NCBI GenBank assembly: GCA_003013855.2
Contig: ML058405.1
Location: forward strand, 2,415,976-2,479,975
Direction: 5' to 3'
From: Liriodendron chinense
Taxonomy: Eukaryota; Streptophyta; Magnoliopsida; Magnoliales; Magnoliaceae
Length of the DNA: 64,000 nucleotides
Part shown: positions 53,702 through 64,000 of the stretch, one piece after another
Position numbering within the stretch: position 1 is the stretch's first letter
Layout of the letters: the number at the start of each line of letters is the position of its first letter
The notes under the pieces: generated by a model
Told to the model about the DNA's origin: nothing
Database searches by the model: none
What the model saw: the letters and a program-made list of their open reading frames with translations, nothing else
Position numbers and translations under genes: made by a program

Positions 53702-54109
53702 GATGCTCCTCAAATCCTTAGTGTTGAGGAACTACGCAAAGGATTTTGTCTATATATGTAACCACCAATAGGAGGAGAAGCCGTACATGACTGATCTTGC
53801 ATTTATGAGCGCCAGCTTTCCGCAGCTTTTTGGCTAAGAGAGGTGAAGCCACGCTCGCCACGTGTTTCGGGATTTAATGCTCGTGCCCGTTCGACTGTCG
53901 TGCCAAATGGAGGGTCGTTGCGTGTCACCCAAATCCGAACGAAATGATTGCTTATAAATATCGGAGTCTACGGAGGTTACTTCATTTTCGAAATTCTGCT
54001 GGAGAGTATCAGAAACTCTTCTTCTTCTCTTCTTCATGTATTTGGTGTAACCTCTCTGTAGAGGTATTTCTCCTTTTCTCTTTTTCTTTTCTCTCTCTTT
54101 TTTATTGCT

Positions 54110-56214
54110 ATGGCGGAGAACTCTGACGAGGAAGCCGTTCCTTTGGGAGATGATACTCCTGATTCATCTGAATGAATAACGCCAGAGTGCCGGCGGGAAG
54201 GTATTCTGCCTCTGGTTACCCATCAATAATGACGGAGGAACAACTTTCAAGCTTATGGGAAAGGGGTACCGGATTCCTGACTCTGTCATTCTCAGGCTGC
54301 CCGAGAGAGGAGAAATCGTCGATTCTCCACCACCGGGTTATGTTGCCATGTATGAGTATTTTTTTCAGCTCGGTATACGCCTTCCCATCCATCCCTTCAT
54401 CCGAAACGTTCTCCGTGTCTATAAAATTGCCCCCGGCCAACTCATAGTAAATGGCTGGACGGTAGTCTTGAGTGTGTTCGTCCTTTGGAGGCAGGCGGGA
54501 AATGGGGACCTGACTGCTGATGAATTTCTGAGAATGTACCAATTGAAAAAAGCCCCATCCAATGACGTTTGGTACTATCTCTGCTTTTGGCACCGGGATA
54601 ACTATATTATGGGGAACCCTACTTCAAATTATCCCGGGTGGAGGAGAAAATGGTTTTATGCCTCCGGTAAATGGGAGTCCGATGTGGGACCCGACCCCAG
54701 AGGCCACAATGTCAGCCGTTTCTTTTGCAAAGGTGGGTTGAGTTTCACCCCGTTATTCGAGGATAAGTAAAGTTTAGTATCTGTTACTGACTAACCTGCT
54801 CTCCTTTATGTCTCGCAGGCATTCTTGTTGGGAAGAAGCCCAGCTTGCGGGGGGACTTAACGAAAAGCTCGTCAAAGTCTACAAGCTTTTGGAAGAAGTC
54901 CGAAACATCAACGTCACCCTATCTCTTCCCTGCCTTTCTGTTGTTGGCCTTATCCCTCAAGAGGGGACGATGACAAACGTAAGAGACAAGAGAGGAGCGC
55001 TGGGAGTACTGCCCCGTCTAAAGGGCACTGCTTCGAAGACGCAGAAGAAAACAGTGGCTGGTCCCTCCATCACGCCTATGCGAGCAAACAAGCCTGCTCG
55101 CAGGTCGCAGCCGCATAGTGCTCCCCAAGCGGAAGCGACCGCGACTCCTCCGGTTGGTTACCGCGGCCAGCCAATAATCAATATTATAGATTACTCGCCA
55201 AGAGGCGATGAAGCGGAGCCGAGTCACCCTTCGAATGAGGGGGGATGCGAGCCCAATACAGCTCATGAGTCGGCTGCTCCTACTGTGGAGCCTGCTGCTG
55301 CTAGCGAGACGAATTCTTCTGAAATGGTTGTAGCTCGACCCTCGGGAACTGGAGTCTATGCCATTCTTGCTCACTTGTATCCAATATACAAGTTTATTTT
55401 TGAAAACATTACCCCCAACTCCTTCGAGGCTCTCCCAGAGCCCAGTCCAGAGAGTCTCTCCACAGACATCGAAGTGAGACTAATCCAGGTAACGATGCTC
55501 CCCCTCCCCCCCCTTTTTTTTGGACTCATATCTTGAATGACGATCCTCTTGGTTCTTCGAGCAGGGTTTGGATCTCACGCTCCGAACGAGGCGTGACATC
55601 GATGCTGCCCGCCGCATCATCGATGAAGGAGAGAAGAAAAGATTGGCGATGGAGGGCGAGATCCAAGGGAGGGGTCGTTCAATAAAGTCACATGAAGCAT
55701 TGATCGCCAAGTTAAATGAGGAGAAGAAGATCCTCATCGCTAAAATCTAAGCTCTAACTAATCGGTATTAGTCATTGGATTTTAATTTTGTGAGGCTCTT
55801 AGAGGTACATACGAAGAGCGAGAAGGAGAAGGAGATCTTCCGTCAAGACAAGATCTCCCTTGAGGAGCAGCTCGAGATTGTAAAACTCGCCTCGGAGATG
55901 CTGAAAAGGCCCTTTCCCAACTGAAGGATGACTCCATTCATTGGAATGAGGAGAGGACGGCCTACGTTAAGATGGTAGCTGAAGTAGGTCCTTGTGCTGT
56001 TCTAGAATTCCGGACTTCTCAACTCTACGAGGACGAACGATATGAAACATACATTGCTGGTCGCGATTTTGCGGTCAGAGTTATGCAACAAATTTCTCCA
56101 TCATTTAGCATGGAGGAAGAGAATGAGGTCACGGAGGCTACGGAATCTATGCGAGCCCCTGAAGTGGAACCTGAGGCAGAAAGCCGAGAAGCTCCTCCGA
56201 GTGAAGAGTGAATG
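54110..56214 (+). pseudogene. Antisense ORF of the gypsy element (PF04195 'transposase, gypsy type')
   Basis: Runs opposite to gag-pol, between integrase and the 3' LTR, as in other Tat-type elements. It starts at ATG 54110 (MAENSDEEAVPLGDDTP), with frameshifts near 54172 and 54255. Then GYRIPDSVILRLPERGEIVD, SPPPGYVAMYEYFFQLGIRL, 'PFIRNVL' and 'DVWYYLCFW' follow, the marks of the PF04195 domain named 'transposase (putative) gypsy type'. A possible intron runs from AAAG|GTGGGT (54731) to the tctcgcag acceptor before 54820. Next is a low-complexity region (54960-55370), then a coiled-coil-like segment (55568-55750, RRDIDAARRIIDEGEKKRLA). It ends at about 56211. The function of the family is unknown; the domain name does not prove transposase activity. 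Confidence 0.72.
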
Positions 56215-56639
56215 ATTTCGAGTTGCTCCCCTTCTCTTCCTTTGACTTGAAACAAATGTATTTTCTCCCTTTTTGTAATTCAAAGAATCATTAATGAAGA
56301 AAGGTGTTATGTTTACCTCTTCTGTTGACGCGCAAGAATTAATAATTATTTAGATGCTTCGCTTAATCCATGGAAATGAATTAGGCTCAATTAGGGGGGT
56401 CTAAGTGACCACGTCCACTTCGAGATAGGTTGGCCTATCAATTGAGTCTTTGGCTCTGCCAAGAGCAGGAGATTTGGTCAAGAGAATGTTCATATTATCT
56501 TCAGGGCTATTCGGGTCCAACAAGTGGAGTAGCGACCAAATTTGTGGATTAGTCGACCATTCAAAAGAAAAAGAATCCATCTTTATTCAAATATAATTTG
56601 AATTTACATCGGTTTATGGGAAATATCGAACGAGATGCT
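56215..56639. other. Spacer between antisense ORF and integrase
   Basis: Non-coding DNA where the plus-strand ORF and the minus-strand polyprotein converge. Includes AATGAAGAAAGG-like A-rich words that may serve as a terminator region. Nothing else recognised. Confidence 0.5.
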
Positions 56640-57721
56640 CTACGTGCCAAGGGCGACGTAAGGGTCTTCCTCGCATATCTTTAAGATAATAAGTACCTGG
56701 TCTAACAATCTTGATAACTCGATATGGGCCTTTCCAGTTAGGATCAAGCACCGAACAGTCGTTCCGATATTTTGCCTAAGCACCAAATCACTGAGCTGAA
56801 AAGCTCGGGCTTTAACTTTCGAATTATGATAGCAAGCTATTCGTTGTTGGCAGGCTGCTGCTCGAATGCGAGCTGCATCTCTTTTTTCTTCTAGAAGATC
56901 GAGGTGAAGTTTTAAGCCTTCTTCACTGCGAGCTGTTTCATAGTTTTGTATTCGATGAGTTATTTCGATTTCTACAGGGACTACTGCTTCGGTTCCGAAT
57001 GCTAATGAGAATGGTGTTTCTCTTGTTGAATTATGAGTTGTAGTCCGATAAGCCCATATGACTTCTGGTAGGAGTTCTGGCCACATACCTTACACTCATC
57101 GAGTTTGGTTTTCAAATGATGTTTGATAATTTTGTTAACCGCCTCTACTTGACCATTAGCTTGAGGATGATACGGCGAAGTTCGAATATTGCGTATCTTC
57201 CACTTTTCACAAAACTCGGAGAATGCAGCATTATCGAACTGTTTACCATTGTTAGAAATTATGGTATGGGGAAGTCCATAGCGGCATATAATATTTCTCC
57301 ATATGAATCTGGTAGTTTGTTTTTCGGTGATGGTAGTCAAAGGCTCTGTTTCCACCCATTTAGTAAAATAATCTACAGCTACGATTGCGAACCTGTTCTA
57401 ACCTTTTCCAATGGGAAGCGGTCCAATTATGTCGACTCTCCACTAAGCAAAAGGCCAGGGGCTATCCATCGGCATCATTCGCTCGGATGGTAAATGAGGG
57501 ATTAGAGTGTAAAGCTGACACTTGTCGCATTTTTTGAAAAATTCGATGGCGTCGGCTTTCACAGTGGGCCAATAGTATCCTTGTCTCATTGCTTTGTATG
57601 CTAGAGACAGTCCCTTCGGATGATTACCACATGCTTCCTGATGTATCTCAGCTAGAACACGATGCGTTTCTTCTAGATGGAGACACCTTAAATACGGTAA
57701 AGTAAAACTCTTACGTAACAA
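56640..57721 (-). pseudogene. Gypsy integrase remnant, second catalytic Asp lost
   Basis: The zinc domain is ETHRVLAEIHQEACGNHPKG with KKCDKCQL. The core has FAIVAVDYFTKWVETEPL (first Asp), then IISNNGKQFD where the family has IxSDNGxQF, so Asp is Asn. QANGQVEAVNK supplies the Glu. The C-terminal part is 'VIWAYRTTTHNSTRETPFS'. Frames shift near 57443 and 57086. Integrase joins cDNA to target DNA; with Asn in the triad this one should be inactive. Confidence 0.85.
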
Positions 57722-57808
57722 TATATCGTTTTATAGAATATACCTGGTAGTGCGATAGTGAACTTGTCGCGCAGATCTCTTATCTTCAGGGAGTTGTCCG
57801 CTTTTAAG

Positions 57809-58900
57809 TTAAAGAATAATAGGATCCATCCAACACAAAGATAGCTGTAACACAGCAACTGGATCTGGAGTAATTCGATCGATACTTGGAGCAGGAAGGT
57901 GCTCGATGGGCACTGCTTGCGTTAAATCGAACTCCGAGGCGAAGGCTAATTTAGCGAGAGAGTCAGCAAGCTTGTTTTCCTCGCGAGTGATGTGAATTAT
58001 CTCGTATTTACTTAGTTTGGCGAGGAGAATGAGTACTCGTGACTTGTATAAAGCCATTCGCTCTTCTTTCACTTCGAATTCGTTGAGTACTTGATTGACA
58101 ACCAGTTGAGAGTCGCTGTGAATGAGCAGATGTGTTATCGCAAGTATATTAGCTATTTCAAGGCCAACGATTAAAGCTTCGTATTTTGCTTCATTATTAG
58201 AGGCATGAAAGTTGAAATGTAATGCATACTGGAACTGTGACCCATCAGGAGCTATCAGGATAAAACCGGCTCCGCTTCCTGAGGAGCACGATGACTCATC
58301 AACGTATAATGACCAGGTTGGCTGCTCGTTGGTTGTTGAATCGTTGCTGGAGGTAGAAGCAGCGGGGGTCAAATATGTAAATTCGGCGATGAAATCGGCC
58401 ATGGTTTGTGCTTTTACTGTTGTCCATGAGCAAAAGGTGATATCATGCTCCCCAAGCTTGATTGCCCATTTAGTCAATCGTCCAGACACTTCGGACCTTT
58501 GAAGGACCTGCTTTAAGGGATGATTCGTAGGAATAATTATAGGGTGGACTTGAAAATAAGGTCGTAATTTTCGAGCCACAGTCACTAAGGCTAGAGCAAG
58601 TTTTTTCATGTCGGAGTATCGAATTTCAGCATCTACCATTGCTCGACTAATATAATAAACGGGCCTCTGTATCCCGGAGTTTTCTCTTATCAAGGCGGCG
58701 CTAACGGCCGTGGAAGATACAAATAAATAAAGAAAGAGCTGCTCGTGAGGTTCAGGTTTAGATAACATAGGAGAAGTGCTTAGATATCGCTTCAGTTGTT
58801 GGAATGCCTCCTCACATTGTGGAGTCCATACCCAATTCGTTTTGGCAGTCGTGCGTATGAGCTTAAAAAAAGGGAAGACACTTGTTCGAAGCGCGCGAGA
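57809..58900 (-). pseudogene. Gypsy RNase H pair (retroviral-like plus archaeal-like)
   Basis: One 319-residue frame. The first domain has LFLYLFVSSTAVSAALIREN and 'QRPVYYISRAMVDAEIRYSDMEK'-type sequence, the usual gypsy RNase H. It is followed by 'MADFIAEF'. The second has WSLYVDESS (Asp), NNEAKYEALIVGLEIA (Glu), IHSDSQLVVNQV (Asp) and REENKLADSLAKLA (Asp), the archaeal/plant-like RNase H known in Tat elements. The catalytic residues look intact. RNase H removes the RNA template strand during reverse transcription. Confidence 0.85.
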
Positions 58901-59030
58901 TAAACCTGTTTAATGATACATTCAACTGGCTAATCATTGAACCTCTTTAAGGGTAGACGGAGACTGCATTTCAATCAAGGCCCTAATCTTCTCGGGATTT
59001 GCTTCAATCCCTCGCTGACCGACCATGAAC

Positions 59031-59737
59031 CTAATGAATTTTCCAGCTGAAACTCCAAAGGCGCATTTTTCTGGATTTTAACTTTATTTGATATTTTCTC
59101 ATTAAGTCAAAAGCTTCTCGAAGATCTGCGAGGTGGTTATTAGCCTCGACACTTTTCACGAGCATATCATCGACGTAGACTTCGATGTTCCTACCGATTT
59201 GCACCGCAAACATCTTGGTGACCAAGCGCTGGTAGGTACCTCCCGCATTCTTTAGACCAAAAGGCATTACCTTATAACAATATAGACCACGATCAGTAAT
59301 AAAAGCAGTATTTTGACGATCAAATGGATGCATCATAATCTGATTATAACCAGAATAAACGTCCATAAAGCTGAGTAAGGCGTGTCCCGCAGTCGAATCA
59401 ACCAGTTGGTCGATACGGGGAGTAGGGAAACTATCCTTCGGACACGCCTTGTTTAGGTCGGAGTAATCCACACACGTCCTCCACTTGCCGTTTGCTTTCG
59501 CATGAGAACGACGTTCGCGACCCACTCGGGGTAATCGACCTCTTCGACAAAATTTACGGCCAATAATTTTTCGACCTCGGCTTTCATCACTATCTGCCTT
59601 TCAGCTGTGAATGCCCGTTGGCGCTGATGGACGAGCTTAAACTTCGGGTGTACATTCAGGCAATGAACCGCAACGCTGGGGTCGATGCCTGGCATATCTT
59701 TATGAGACCAGGCAAATACGTCTTGAAATTCGACCAA
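59031..59737 (-). pseudogene. Gypsy reverse transcriptase remnant
   Basis: Two frames separated by a shift near 59480-59520. The first covers FQDVFAWSHKDMPGIDPSVA to 'EEVDYPEWVANVVLMRK'. The second continues CVDYSDLNKACPKDSFPTPR, LLSFMDVYSGYNQI, 'MPFGLKNAGGTYQRL' and IEVYVDDMLVKS. YVDD is intact. The frame is lost again near 59070-59090, before the thumb. Confidence 0.86.
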
Positions 59738-59999
59738 GAAGTTGGTCAGATGGATTCGGAAAACAGAGTTCAGAGATGATTTGATAAAGACCTTAGAAGG
59801 GTCGTCATCAGATAATTGAATTTTGATTGTTTCTTTTTCCGGATGCTCCCACCTGGTACGTATTTTCTCTTCGGTCCAAGTTTATCGTTGTAGGAGAATT
59901 TTCTATTTCTCCCGAAATCATCATTGTGGGAGCCGCCTGGACACCTTTCCGTTCTTGTACTACGATTTCATAGCACGCTTGAGCCTCCTTTTGATTTCC

Positions 60000-60345
60000 T
60001 CAAACTACTCCTACTCCACCTGGAGTTGGGAACTTGATACACAAGAAAAGGGGATGCAGAGCCACTCCGATCTTGGTGAAAGAAGGTCGCCCCAAAATAG
60101 CATTGTAAGCCGATTTTTGATCGACCACAAGAAAATTAATGAAAACAATTATCTTGGCTGGAGATTCTCCGAATGTGACGGGAAAGCTGATACTTCCCTC
60201 AGGCGTTACTACTTCACCTCCGAAACCGACAAGAGGAGTGGAAACGGATTTGAGCAGGTTTCTGGCGAGAGCCATCTTGTTGAAAGCTTCAAGATAAAAG
60301 ATATCTGCAGAGCTACCTGTATCCAGCATAATGTGATGAGTTAAA
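60000..60345 (-). pseudogene. Gypsy aspartic protease remnant
   Basis: HIMLDTGSSADIFYLEAFNK holds the catalytic D-T-G. The flap and the ILG motif follow (AILGRPSF), in a frame ending FPTPGGVGVV. Protease would cut the polyprotein. Confidence 0.83.
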
Positions 60346-60439
60346 TAATTTGATACCTTTAATGCTACGACGATAGAATCTTCATGAGGAAAATGGAGTC
60401 CTTCAGCATCTGCTTGAGAAAAAGAAATTTGTTGATGGC

Positions 60440-62153
60440 TTAAGTTTGTTGGGCTGGAGGACTTCTCTGCCCAATAAACATGTTGGGGCTTCTAACTCGC
60501 CTTCTGATCGTATGCTTTCCTTGAGGCCCGTGAATCTCCTCCACAAGCCGGGCCACCTGCAATAGTTTGAATTTCGCCTGCTGGTTCAGTGTTCTCTTGT
60601 GAAGGACGATGTTGTGGTGACTTCTTTCTCTGGTTTTGGTGGTCATGACGTGTTGAGGTATCAGATCGTTTGGGTGAACGATCCTGTCGTGCGACATAAT
60701 CGCGGAGATGTCCCTTTCGAATGAGGGCTTCAATCTGGTCTTTGAGAGATATACAATCTTGGGTGTTATGCCCATGATCTTTGTGGAAGTGGCAGAACTT
60801 CTTGTCTCTTTTTTCAGGATTCGACTTGATCCTTGGGGGCTATTTAACGTATGACTTGTGTTTGATCTCCATCAATACCTTTTCGGGAGATCGATTAAGA
60901 GGTGTATAATTGTGATATTTTCCGGGATAAGGCCGCCTTGGAGAACGATCACGTCGATATTTCCTGTCTGTTGGAGAAATTTCTTCAGCTTTTCGCTTTT
61001 TTCCTTGAGTACCATGGCGAGCTAAGGCCACTTCCTTAGCATTGATGTATTTTTTAGCCTTGGCTTGGAACTCGATCATCGTCTTGGGAGGGTTTTTATC
61101 CAAGGCGAATCGAAATCTTTTGCTCGTAATGCCTACTATAAGGGCGGTGAGCTCCTTATCTTCAGTATAACCTTCGGTTAGACTGCTTCCGCCGTGAATC
61201 GAACGGTGAATTCTTTGATCGTCTCTCCATGCTGCTGTTTAAAATCTAATAGATGAGATGCAGGTTTTTTGGTACGGATGCTCCCCATAAACCGAGAAAG
61301 AAAGAGATCCGATAACTGAGAGAAGGATTCAATGGATCGAGGCTTTAGACCATGAAACCAAGTACGTGCTGCGTCCTTCAGAGTTAAAGAGAAGGCTCTG
61401 CACATGATTTCGGAGCTATATCCCTCCAGCTCCATGAGGGATCTATATGTCTCCAGATGCTCAAGGGGGTCACTGATACCAGTGTATGGAACAATGCTGG
61501 GTTCGATATTTATTGGGTAGAGGAGCCTCTATCACTTCACGAGTAAAAGGAGGTTCAAATCGTTGGATTGTCGCCAGAGTGTATGTTGGGAGATTAGACT
61601 GATATCGCCGTTCGATATGATCGAAGTGATCCTCGAGTTTCCTGAGATCCCCTTCCCAAGGAAGAGTATAACTGGATATTCTGTCATCGAGTTGTTCTTC
61701 AGGCTGTCGTTGACAGGAAGCGCTGGAGCGAATGGATTGTGGATGCTGATCAGAAACTTGATTGCCGCGAGAGATATGGTTTGAGGGAGGATTGACCTGA
61801 GCTTGTGGTTGATCTAGAGAGTGTCTAGAAGCTGCAGGTGCGAGTTGTAGTGGCGGCCCTTCTGGAGGTTGTTGTGATTCGGGGAAATGTTGATCAAATC
61901 GATTGGATAGGGTTTGAAGCCCAGCTTTAAGAGTAAAGAGTGTTTTCCCAACAAAGCGCATTACCACATCGTGACCACCGGAAATCTCTTGAAATGGGTT
62001 TTGCACAGGTTGGCTAGACTCCGTCGGAGGAATCCCTGTCAAAACAGCCTGAGAGAAGGTAGGAGGCGACTCAAGGATGTCTGGTGGGGGTAACGTCTGC
62101 CTTGAGGTGGAGGGATGAGTCGTCTTTTTAGGAGGCATAATGGGAGGATACAA
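60440..62153 (-). pseudogene. Gypsy gag remnant
   Basis: Starts near 62153 (MYPPIMPPKKTTHPSTSRQT) with a Pro/Gln-rich head. The gag core lies in the next frame, after a shift at about 61490: 'SFSLTLKDAARTWFHGLKP' and SHLLDFKQQHGETIKEFTVR, the retrotransposon gag domain. After a shift near 61180 comes IEFQAKAKKYINAKE, then basic KKRKAEEISPTDRKYRRDRS, then FCHFHKDHGHNTQDC, the Tat-type knuckle. At least three shifts or stops. Gag forms the particle. Confidence 0.82.
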
Positions 62154-62185
62154 TCGGTGGTGAGAACGAATTGAATACTCGTTCT

Positions 62186-62200
62186 CACAGACGGCGCCAA
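62186..62200 (-). promoter_or_regulatory. Gypsy primer binding site
   Basis: Just inside the 5' LTR, on the minus strand, TTGGCGCCGTCTGTG follows the LTR end after two bases. TGGCGCCGTC is the usual primer site of Tat and Athila-type elements. Confidence 0.75.
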
Positions 62201-62202
62201 TC

Positions 62203-62929
62203 TGTTGACGTCAGATTCTGGTAACAGGTCCCTCCCAAGCTTATGTCCTTTTCGAGGTGAGCTCCCCTCCAAACCTGAAAGCCAAAGAAGAAAACTAAAG
62301 GTGGTCAGCGCTTGGCCGTTGGTCCTCCGAAGCTTAAGTCAGAAGTGACTTGATAGTAAGATGAAGTGTGAAACGTAGGCTTAGAGATTGTGTACCTTTA
62401 TCATCTGGAACCATCTATTTATATAGATCTAGGTAGTCCATTCTATCACGCAAGCTGTTAAAATTACTGCTGATTTCAGGGGATAAGGAAATGACCTAAT
62501 CACTCTAGATGTCCATCTGATTACGTCTCTTGATAGATATGAAGATATCCCCCATAGTTCGGGGCTATATGAGTAGAGACAAGCAAAAAATCGGTCTATA
62601 TGGGCTGCTGGTACTATAAGACGGCAAAATACTTGGGCTCGAAGGTAACCTTGTTTAACGACCACGAGCTGAGCTGCTCGCATTCGGATATGGCCTCTTT
62701 TAATGACCACGAGCCGAGCTGCTCGCATTCGGAGATGACCTCGTTTAACGACCACGAGCTGAGCTGCTCGCATGTGTATAAGTGGCGTGGTCGGAGGTTT
62801 GAGATGGTATACGAGGTATGAACGGGGAAGGCTCGTAATCAGGTATTTTGGTCGCGACTTTTATAGAAAGGTGCTCGCTGATCGCATATTTGCTTATACT
62901 CCTTCGATGACCAGCTTTATTCTACAATA
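62203..62929 (-). repeat. Gypsy 5' LTR
   Basis: Plus-strand start TGTTGACGTCAGATTC, end TCTACAATA (CA changed to TA). Three 45-base tandem units at 62649-62776 match those of the other LTR. Confidence 0.88.
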
Positions 62930-62934
62930 GTAAT

Positions 62935-64000
62935 GCAAGAGGTTGTGGACCTAAGTTATTGAGAAATGTTAGGATATCTATGAGAAACCAGCTTGGGTAT
63001 TGTTCTCTTAGTTCTACTCCTATAACCAAGTATATCTAGTGACATAATCACACCTAAGAAAGATGAGTATTCTAAGTTGTTAACCTATCTTTGCTGGCTC
63101 CCACTTCTATGGCCACATCATGAATTTAGGTATTATTTGTTTATGATCCAAGTCCTCAACTTCATTGGAATATCGACTTTGGTGCCTTTGATCATATGAC
63201 AGGCGAGTTCAGTGCTTTTTCCTATATTGATATATTATCATCGAGTTCATCGATCACTTTGCCAGATGGTATAGATGGTACTGTTTCCAAAGTATGCGGC
63301 ATCAGTACTATTCATTCAAGTTTCTTTTCTTTTTTATTATCCTTTGTTCTTTATGTACCTAAATTTCCTTTTAGGTTTATGTTTATTAGTAAATTTCCAA
63401 AGTTGGTTAATTGTTCCGAGACTTTTTATCCTTCACTATATTTTTCAGGATCAAAAGCTAGAACAGAAAATTGGTGGTGGACATGAATATGGTGAACTTT
63501 ACTATTTTGACCGTGAAGTAATCGAAGCAGTAGCACAAAACATTTCTCCTTACCATTGGCCTTGTTGTCTGTCATCCATTCTTGAAGATTCTCAAAAGTT
63601 TTGTTTCCTCATTATTGATTGTGTTACCTTTAGAATGTGAAGTGTGTGAGTTAGGTAATCATCAATGAGTCACTTTTTGCACGTGTGAAAAACAATAGCC
63701 TAGTTCCACATTAGAAGCATACCAATCATATTATCGTTGTTATCGCTCGCTAGAGCCATCTTAGTCACTCTAGAGAAAGGCAACCTTGTTAATTGAAGTT
63801 CCTTGTTCAAATTGTATGTCGAACTGGCCTATTACTCATGATAAGGAATATGGTTCATACAAAATTTGTAGATAGGGATTTAAACAAGTGCAACAAAGCT
63901 GGTCCAAGCATCAAGTTAGAGACAAAATATAACAATTCGGTGCACTTCGAGGGAGCAGATTACTGCTGGACAAGACAAGAAATCTCTACCACCCACATAC
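62935..64000 (+). pseudogene. Second Copia element continued: protease, pre-integrase
   Basis: Resumes with 'NARGCGPK'-like gag end. At about 63160-63205 WNIDFGAFDHMTG equals the protease motif WIxDSGAxDHMTG, with Ser changed to Phe. Then 'LSFVLYVPKFPFRFMFISK' and 'NCSETFYPSLYFS' match the protease-to-integrase linker. 'YHWPCCLSS' and CEVCELGNHQ follow, where WHxRLGHxS and CxxCxxxKH are expected. Stops are frequent. It runs off the window at 64000, so the 3' half is not seen. Confidence 0.72.

Larger units (their letters stand above)
52974..62929 (-). mobile_element. Ty3/gypsy retrotransposon, Tat type, complete but defective
   Basis: LTRs at 52974-53701 and 62203-62929 (728 and 727 bp), flanked by GTGAT (52969-52973) and GTAAT (62930-62934), a 5-bp duplication with one change. 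On the minus strand the order is 5' LTR, primer site, gag, protease, reverse transcriptase, RNase H, a second RNase H, integrase, antisense ORF, 3' LTR. The protein order and the extra RNase H place it in the Tat/Retand group. Frameshifts divide gag and pol, and the integrase has lost a catalytic Asp. By eye the first 125 bases of the LTRs differ at about a dozen sites, so insertion is not recent. It interrupts a second Copia element. Confidence 0.88.

Noticed and set aside
54216..54593. 125-residue minus-strand frame
   Set aside because: It is the shadow of the PF04195 antisense ORF on the plus strand, which has the recognisable domain.

Overview
The window looks like nuclear DNA of a woody angiosperm, most likely a magnoliid (Laurales or Magnoliales). 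The plant features are GT-AG introns with polypyrimidine tracts, a CT-rich 5' leader, plant lineages of Copia, Ty3/gypsy and LINE retroelements, a TRIM element and PIF/Harbinger transposons. The magnoliid guess rests on dozens of short repeats built around a GTGGGGCCCACC core followed by an ATGATGTATGTG-type stretch and an ACCGTCCATCC-type stretch. I associate that family with magnoliid genomes from memory, so it is an inference.

Only one host gene is supported. It lies on the + strand, from a 5'UTR exon ending at 5153, through six coding exons (7374-7421, 13593-13698, 46925-47104, 49256-49720, 50516-50593, 50667-50731), to a stop at 50731. The exons join in phase to give 313 residues. The N-terminal 90 residues match the plant-specific 'Plant protein 1589 of unknown function' domain (TIGR01589). 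Intron 3 is about 33.2 kb and is almost entirely transposon-derived, so a 0.94-kb coding sequence is spread over more than 43 kb.

Layout: 1-5000, upstream MITE-type repeats, including one MITE nested in another with TTAA duplications. 5040-13698, first exons, with LINE fragments in introns 1 and 2; the second LINE is split by a 1.5-kb solo LTR. 14080-20665, a large inverted-repeat element holding a Harbinger-like element swollen by a minisatellite and a palindromic TRIM array. 20666-33170, LTR debris and a dead Copia element carrying two inverted copies of an 8-bp-TSD transposon. 33170-40600, a broken PIF/Harbinger transposon split by a 3.1-kb solo LTR. 40800-46300, LINE, LTR and Copia fragments. 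46925-51290, last exons and the 3'UTR. 51520-64000, a second degenerate Copia interrupted by a full-length but frameshifted Ty3/gypsy element (52974-62929, minus strand) of the Tat type, with two RNase H domains and an antisense ORF.

The coding regions do not form a shared pathway. The window is a case of layered transposon nesting in and around one conserved plant gene. Several insertions can be ordered in time because their target-site duplications are intact and they interrupt one another. All transposon reading frames carry stops, frameshifts or lost catalytic residues, so nothing here appears autonomously mobile.
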